Shown here: positions 58,801 through 64,000 of the stretch, piece after piece
Position numbering within the stretch: the stretch's first letter is position 1
How the letters are laid out: each line of letters starts with the position of its first letter
Assembly (NCBI GenBank): GCA_013420905.1
Contig: JAAXNY010000008.1
Span: 2,232,001-2,296,000, forward strand
From: Collybia mongolica
Lineage: Eukaryota > Basidiomycota > Agaricomycetes > Agaricales > Clitocybaceae
Direction of reading: 5' to 3'
Length of the DNA stretch: 64,000 bases
Made by a program: the position numbers and the translations under genes
The notes under the pieces: model-generated
Database searches by the model: none
Seen by the model: only the letters and a program-made list of their open reading frames with translations
Told to the model about the DNA's origin: nothing

Positions 58801-61800
58801 TTTCGTACAGCTGTATAGACTCTTCATGCAGGTCCAAGAAGCCTTCACGAAAATTTCCGGAACCGTAAGGATTATTTTTCGTGCGACACTGGGCGATGAT
58901 AGTGTTTCCGCTACATCGGGCTTTCGACCAACAGACAGGGATGATAAAGACGATTTCGAACCCATTCGAACCACAGCCACACAACAAGTCTCCGAAACCA
59001 GGGAAGACGGCCGCCGTTTTCGCAGTTATATATTGGAAACATGCGTCGCGTTCCTTACTGTTGGTCCTGCCCTACAGTCCGCATCTGGAGAGCCAACGCG
59101 AGATGATAAGTTGATTGAAGCTATTTTAAATTGCGCAGAAGACAGGCCCCGAGATTTCTTTCTCGTCTTGCCAATTTTCCTAAATAAAGTTCGACAACGC
59201 GTCCTGACTATCGTCCCGAACAGTCTCGACAGTTTGTTGGCCGAGTTGGGCCGGCTCCTCGCGTTCTATGCCTATGCGCGCAGCCAAAACCTCCAAATGT
59301 TGACCACAAAACTCCTTAACTCAACGCTGGACTTCTGGACATCTCAAGACTCGAGAAATATTGATACTGATATCCTGGAAAAAGTTCAAGGGCTTTGTGC
59401 ATGGCTATCAGGAGCTCTTAGAAATCAGAAAATCAGATCTTGGAGGGTTCGAGACTCCCTTGCTCGCTTCTTGGATGAATATCTGCTCAGAGATTGGCGC
59501 GAGCTAGCATGGGCACCTCCTGAAGATAATAGGACTGACGACGAAAAACAGAAGCGCCTGGAGGCTTTCCCTACACGCTTACTTCCATTCATGAACTCAG
59601 ATGAAGACATCAGAGTTCGTTTCCGTGTGGCCGTTATTAACGCTCGCCTCTTCGCTGTCGCACGCAAATTACAGTCATCGCCGATGGAGATGTATGATTT
59701 GATCAAGGAGTGGTACACTAGAGACATCGATAAGTGCGTACAATTCCATCCTGTTAAATATAACCTCTGTTACTGACCGACCTCTAGTTACGAACACATC
59801 TTAACCCGCATACTTTCATTGGGCAACGTTATGGTCACCAGCTCAGCCGTGAGACGCGGACCATATTGGCACTTAATAGAGACCTGCCTTTATAGCCCAC
59901 ATTATTCTCGCCACATAGAATCCGTTCTACGTGGTGTCTCTGACAGGATGGGCTTAACTAGCTTCTCAGTGCTTTTCACATCATATGCCTCCCAGCTTGC
60001 GTTCTCCATTCGGAAGGTCGAATCGGACATACTCAGATTTCCACCTCATATCTTGGGCTACAGAGATCGCAAGGAATGCGCAGAGCTCACGTTTCGATCC
60101 TTCGCTCCAATCAATGTTTGGCACGGAGGCGATAAGCTTTTCGAAGGGCATTGCAGAATTATCCAGAAGTCTGTCAAAAGCGGCCTCCAAGAATGTTTCG
60201 GTGATATTGTCGGTTACCAGATCATGACTTGGGTCGATGAGCATGAGTCTCCCTCGAAACAAATGGAAGACCTTATTCAGAGTAAAACATTTCGAGTACA
60301 GGAGTTCGAAGAATCTCTCAATCGAAACATCGACGGTATCATCGCATCCATCCTTCGCACAGTCGGTGATCAGGACTTTTCGGAGAGTGGACCGATCGTC
60401 GCCGCTCTAATCAGGTTGGACCAGACCGGAAAAGCTTCACGAATATTTTGCTCATTGGTGAAACATCGTCAAAACGAAAATTTCGACTGCCACAAGCCAA
60501 ATTTGCCAGTTTTCCCGACAGAGACCATTTTGCGTGCATTATCGTGGTTGCATGCCCGGCTACCCAATATCGACATGAAGGCTACCACATATCACATTTT
60601 ACATCAACTTTTCGCCGACGTCGAGCAGTCACCTTTAGTAAATGAACAGCTTCGTTTGATCAATGCCATCTCAATATGGATTGCGTGGCTCAGTGAAGAA
60701 TTCGATGACGCAACCTTACTGCATACCGTAATCCATGGGGCTACCTCACTTCTTGCGCAATCCGATTTGGTATGGTCGTCTCAATCAATTATTGAGTGGG
60801 CCTTCGATCGTTATCGAACAAGGAAGACCAAAGACTCTCGATTCCCTGATATTATGATCCGTATTGCTTGCCTTTCGTACGACTACGCGTGCAACACTCT
60901 CGATATGGAGGTAGCGAAGATGGGCACTGAGCTAAGTCGTTGGATAGATAATGAAGCTCTCAAGGTTTCCAAAGTCGTCGAACTCAAGAGCCAGGTCTTG
61001 AGAGCCCTACCTGCTTGGCCCCATGAACCATCTACGCCCTTGGCAAAACTTTATGAGACCATCACTGCCGAAAGCCTCTCTGGGGTTCTTGAAGACAATC
61101 GGATATCTTCCAACAAGTTTAGGCTGGTTCGTCGATTGGTTGAACCTGCGATCCTGGGAGATTACAACGAAGGTAAATTCACACAAAGTGATTTCTGGCG
61201 ACTGAAAGAATGCATCCCATCCACGGGTCACCTTCAAGGGGCTGATATCAATGCCTTTGTTGCCCTTCTATTAAAAAACAAGGGCGCCATAGACAGCTTT
61301 GGTAGCGATAGGCCAGACTCTGCATCTCTCCTCAGTAAGCACAGACGAAGTATAGAGAAACGTGCCAATTCTTTAACGAAACAAATCGACAATGCCCAAG
61401 AATTTATCGTGCTCACCCTGCTAGAAATGCTCCAAAGCGATTCTGCCTCAAAAGTCAATATCGCCTACCGAACCCTCCGCTTGATCAAGTCTGCATCGAC
61501 AGACTTCACTCAGGCCAATCTCCCATCCGAATATCAAACAGAACTCGGATATCTCGGGGCCTGTCAACCATTCCAGAAGGCTAGGCATCTCCGTGACATC
61601 ACGGAACTCTCAGTCTCTGAAGTTTTTTCAGAGTCCATCAAGGATTTCTCACACTGGACGGCAAATATCACCATTTTGTTAAGCGATATTCTTTCCGTAA
61701 GGTATCCTGTCTATGCCCAACTCACCGACATCTTGATGTCCGACGTCGTCTTCGGAGAGGCAATATTACCCGTTCTGGTCCACACCCTCCTAATGGTGGA

Positions 61801-64000
61801 AAAGACCGACACCGAACCTCAGGCTACTTCTCATCGTTTTGTACTGTCGAATTATTTCTCGTCAGTTCTGTCATCGAATTTGACAAGCATCCCTTGCCTC
61901 CGTTCTATAGTCGGCGTGGTTCTACATCTTCGACATTCTACTGTCGACTCCAACGATGCACTATGTTACAACAAATGGCTAGATCTCGACTTTAATCTAC
62001 TTGCTCGAAGCGCAATTATTTGCGGGGCCTATACGACTGCCCTGTTATTTTTAGAACTTGCAGCAGAGGATCGAACGGCAGGAATGACGAGAAGAGTCGA
62101 TGACACTTCGGAGGAACGAATTTTATATGAAATATACCGCCACATTGACGAACCCGACGGCTTTTATGGAATCGACGATCACGACCTTTACCAGTTCCTC
62201 ATGAAACGTTTTCATCATGAAAAGCAGTGGGAAAAAGCATTCCGCTTTCACGGAGCAACCCTGGAAGCAGGAGGAGCTCATGCAAGCGACGCAGAAGGCC
62301 TTGTGAACTCCTTTCATTCATTTGGGTTTAACCGCCTAGCTATCGACGCACTCCAGAGCCTGTCAAATACCAATCACAGTCCCGCCAGCTCTCCAAGTAC
62401 AAGTTACAGACTTGGATGGCGAACAGAGACCTGGGACCTCCCTGATCGTGATGATGATATACCAGGTATTCCATTATACCTTGCTCTGCGTGCAGTTCAT
62501 CGCGAGCGGGACTCGCGTATCGTCGACAACATAATTAAACGTGGTCTCTTCCAAGAAATGAGCCGATTGCGAGCATTAGGTCCTGAAAATTTGGCCGAGA
62601 TACGGGAAACCGTACAGGACTTGATGTCCCTTCGCGAGATAGCACAATGGAGGGCTGGAACAATTCAAAGCCATCTCCACTCCAGACGGCTTGAAACTGC
62701 CGTTTGGAGGGACTTCGTAGATATCGATCAGGGATTTGAGTACGTCTCTAGGAACCCAACTGTTAGACTTGGCTGCTTGCTCACAAATAGGTAGATTCTC
62801 GAATCTGGAGAACATCATGGCCACTCGCATATCACTCATCCGTTCGGCAACGCAAAAAGAAGAACGTCAACGTATCGGAACCTCAATCACGCCCTTCGCT
62901 CAAAGTTTAATAGACGTGGAAAAGAAATGCCTTGTTCGCTTATCGGAAGCTGCACGAGATGCAAATCAAATCCAGATCGCACTCAACTCCGTCGTCCGTG
63001 CCCAATTGCTTGAGAAGTCTCCATCGTTTTCTGTCGTCCAAGAGTTTGCCAGCATTCTTTGGGCCCAGAAAGAGGAGCAAATGGCGGTTCAATATCTCTC
63101 CCGACTAGCCTCCAGCCCTGAATCTCCAAATCAGTACGTTGATGAGTCAATGAATTTGATCCAAAGGGCCATCCTTTTAGCTCGCTTGGGCACGTGGTCT
63201 TCTGAGGCATGTTTGAAGAAGCCAGCGGATATCAATATCCAGTACTTCACCAAAGCCGTAAAGTTACTAGAAACAATGGATCCAACCTTTCAACCCGATT
63301 CCAACCTTCCACATGCCCTGGTATATCGCGAATGTGCAATCTTTGCCGAACGTCAGTATCAGTCGATCATAAACTCCCCAGATGTCATCAGATGGAAAAT
63401 GTATGTTGATCGCAAGCGACAAGAAATTCAAAGCCGTGAAGAGGAGATCCAGCGTGCGACAACAAAACCCGGCCTCGACGTATTGGCATATAATCAATAC
63501 AAGGCTAAGAAGATTTTGGAGGAGGACATCAAGTTATTCAACAGGCACAATGAAGCTCGTGAAACGTTTCTCAGGCAAGCCATTGAAATGTATTCACAGT
63601 GTCTAAAAACTTCAAATACTTTCGATGTTGATGGCGCCATTCGACTGTGTTCCCTTTGGTTTGCGAACTTCGACGATGACGATCTTCAAGATAGCGTTCG
63701 AGAGGCATTGGAACGAGTACCTTCGCAAAAGCTCATTTTCCTGGCTGTAAGTATGTTTGCTAGGACCTTACCTATGAGAACCGATTTTTACTCCTCTTGA
63801 TGAAGCATCAACTCTCAGCTCGAATATCCACTCCAGAGGCCGGACCAATTCCCAAAAATCAACAATCTCTCCAAGGTCTCGTAGTGAGGATGTGTAAGGA
63901 CCACCCATTCCATAGTCTGTATCAAGTGTACTGTCTCAAACCAGAACATCCACTTGGGTCATCATCAAGACGACAATCTGGACGGCACAACCCGCCATCT
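55878..64000 (+). CDS. TEL1: Tel1/ATM serine/threonine kinase, 5' part (3' end outside window)
   Basis: A PI3K-related kinase that signals double-strand breaks and maintains telomeres. The start at 55878 (MSNLKTVLQNLKSD) contains the TAN motif expected at the N-terminus of Tel1/ATM: L-K-S-D-K-I-K-E-R-Q-E-G-L. The rest is a long HEAT-type solenoid of low con­servation. Exons are 55878-57248, 57293-59733, 59788-62739, 62795-63746 and 63806 onward, with introns of 44-60 nt. The later part is the FAT domain (AQWRAGTIQSHLHSRRLETA, FVDIDQGFEY). Near the end HQLSARISTPEAG and CKDHPFHSLYQVY are the stretch just before the kinase domain. About 2,600 residues are visible; the kinase and FATC domains lie beyond the edge. 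No frame break is seen. Confidence 0.9.

Overview
The window is nuclear DNA from a basidiomycete fungus, most likely an Agaricomycete. Genes are packed on both strands and cut by many short introns, mostly 45-75 nt, with GTRNGT donors, CTRAC-like branch sites and YAG acceptors. The gene set is fungal: Pmt4 mannosyltransferase, twin-Cx9C Cox23, an H2A ending in an SQE tail, a Ccc2-type copper pump, an F-BAR/DEP/RhoGAP protein and a RING-PH-VWA scaffold. No viral, bacterial or organellar segment is recognised. Almost all models were built by joining frames across splice signals by eye, so small exons may be off.

Layout. 0-10 kb: 3' end of AP-1 gamma-adaptin (+), SF3B1/Hsh155 (-), a small membrane protein (+) and an SLC35F-type transporter (-). 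10-20 kb: Cox23 (+), an amidase (-), U2AF large subunit (-) sharing a short divergent promoter with Fis1 (+), an M50B-like membrane metallopeptidase (-) divergent from histone H2A (+). 20-27 kb: an Rgd2-like F-BAR/DEP/RhoGAP protein (-) and mitochondrial ribosomal protein mL44 (+). 27-31 kb: a gene-poor stretch with an inverted repeat, then a tandem pair of unknown membrane proteins (-). 31-36 kb: a dynactin-p22-like coiled-coil protein and the Ccc2 copper ATPase (-). 36-46 kb: an F-box protein (+), an intron-containing tRNA-Asp (-), a divergent beta-carbonic anhydrase (+), sorting nexin Mvp1 (-) and Pmt4 (-). 46-55 kb: a RING/PH/VWA protein resembling Far1/Ste5 scaffolds (-), two small unknown genes, a DOPA 4,5-dioxygenase family gene (+), an intron-containing tRNA-His (-) and cystathionine beta-synthase (+). 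56-64 kb: the N-terminal three quarters or so of Tel1/ATM (+), running off the window.

The genes are mostly independent housekeeping loci, not a cluster. Two of them act together: SF3B1 and U2AF65 both recognise the branch site and 3' splice site, and the SF3B1 N-terminus carries the RWD motifs that U2AF-type UHM domains bind. AP-1, Mvp1 and Ccc2 all act in the Golgi-endosome system.

Points most worth checking: the altered zinc-site motif of the carbonic anhydrase, the RING-PH-VWA scaffold candidate, three GC-AG introns in two genes, the H2A gene whose first exon is only its ATG, an in-frame 39-nt optional exon in U2AF65, natural Arg at the SF3B1 K666 cancer hotspot, and a RhoGAP domain without the usual arginine-finger motif.
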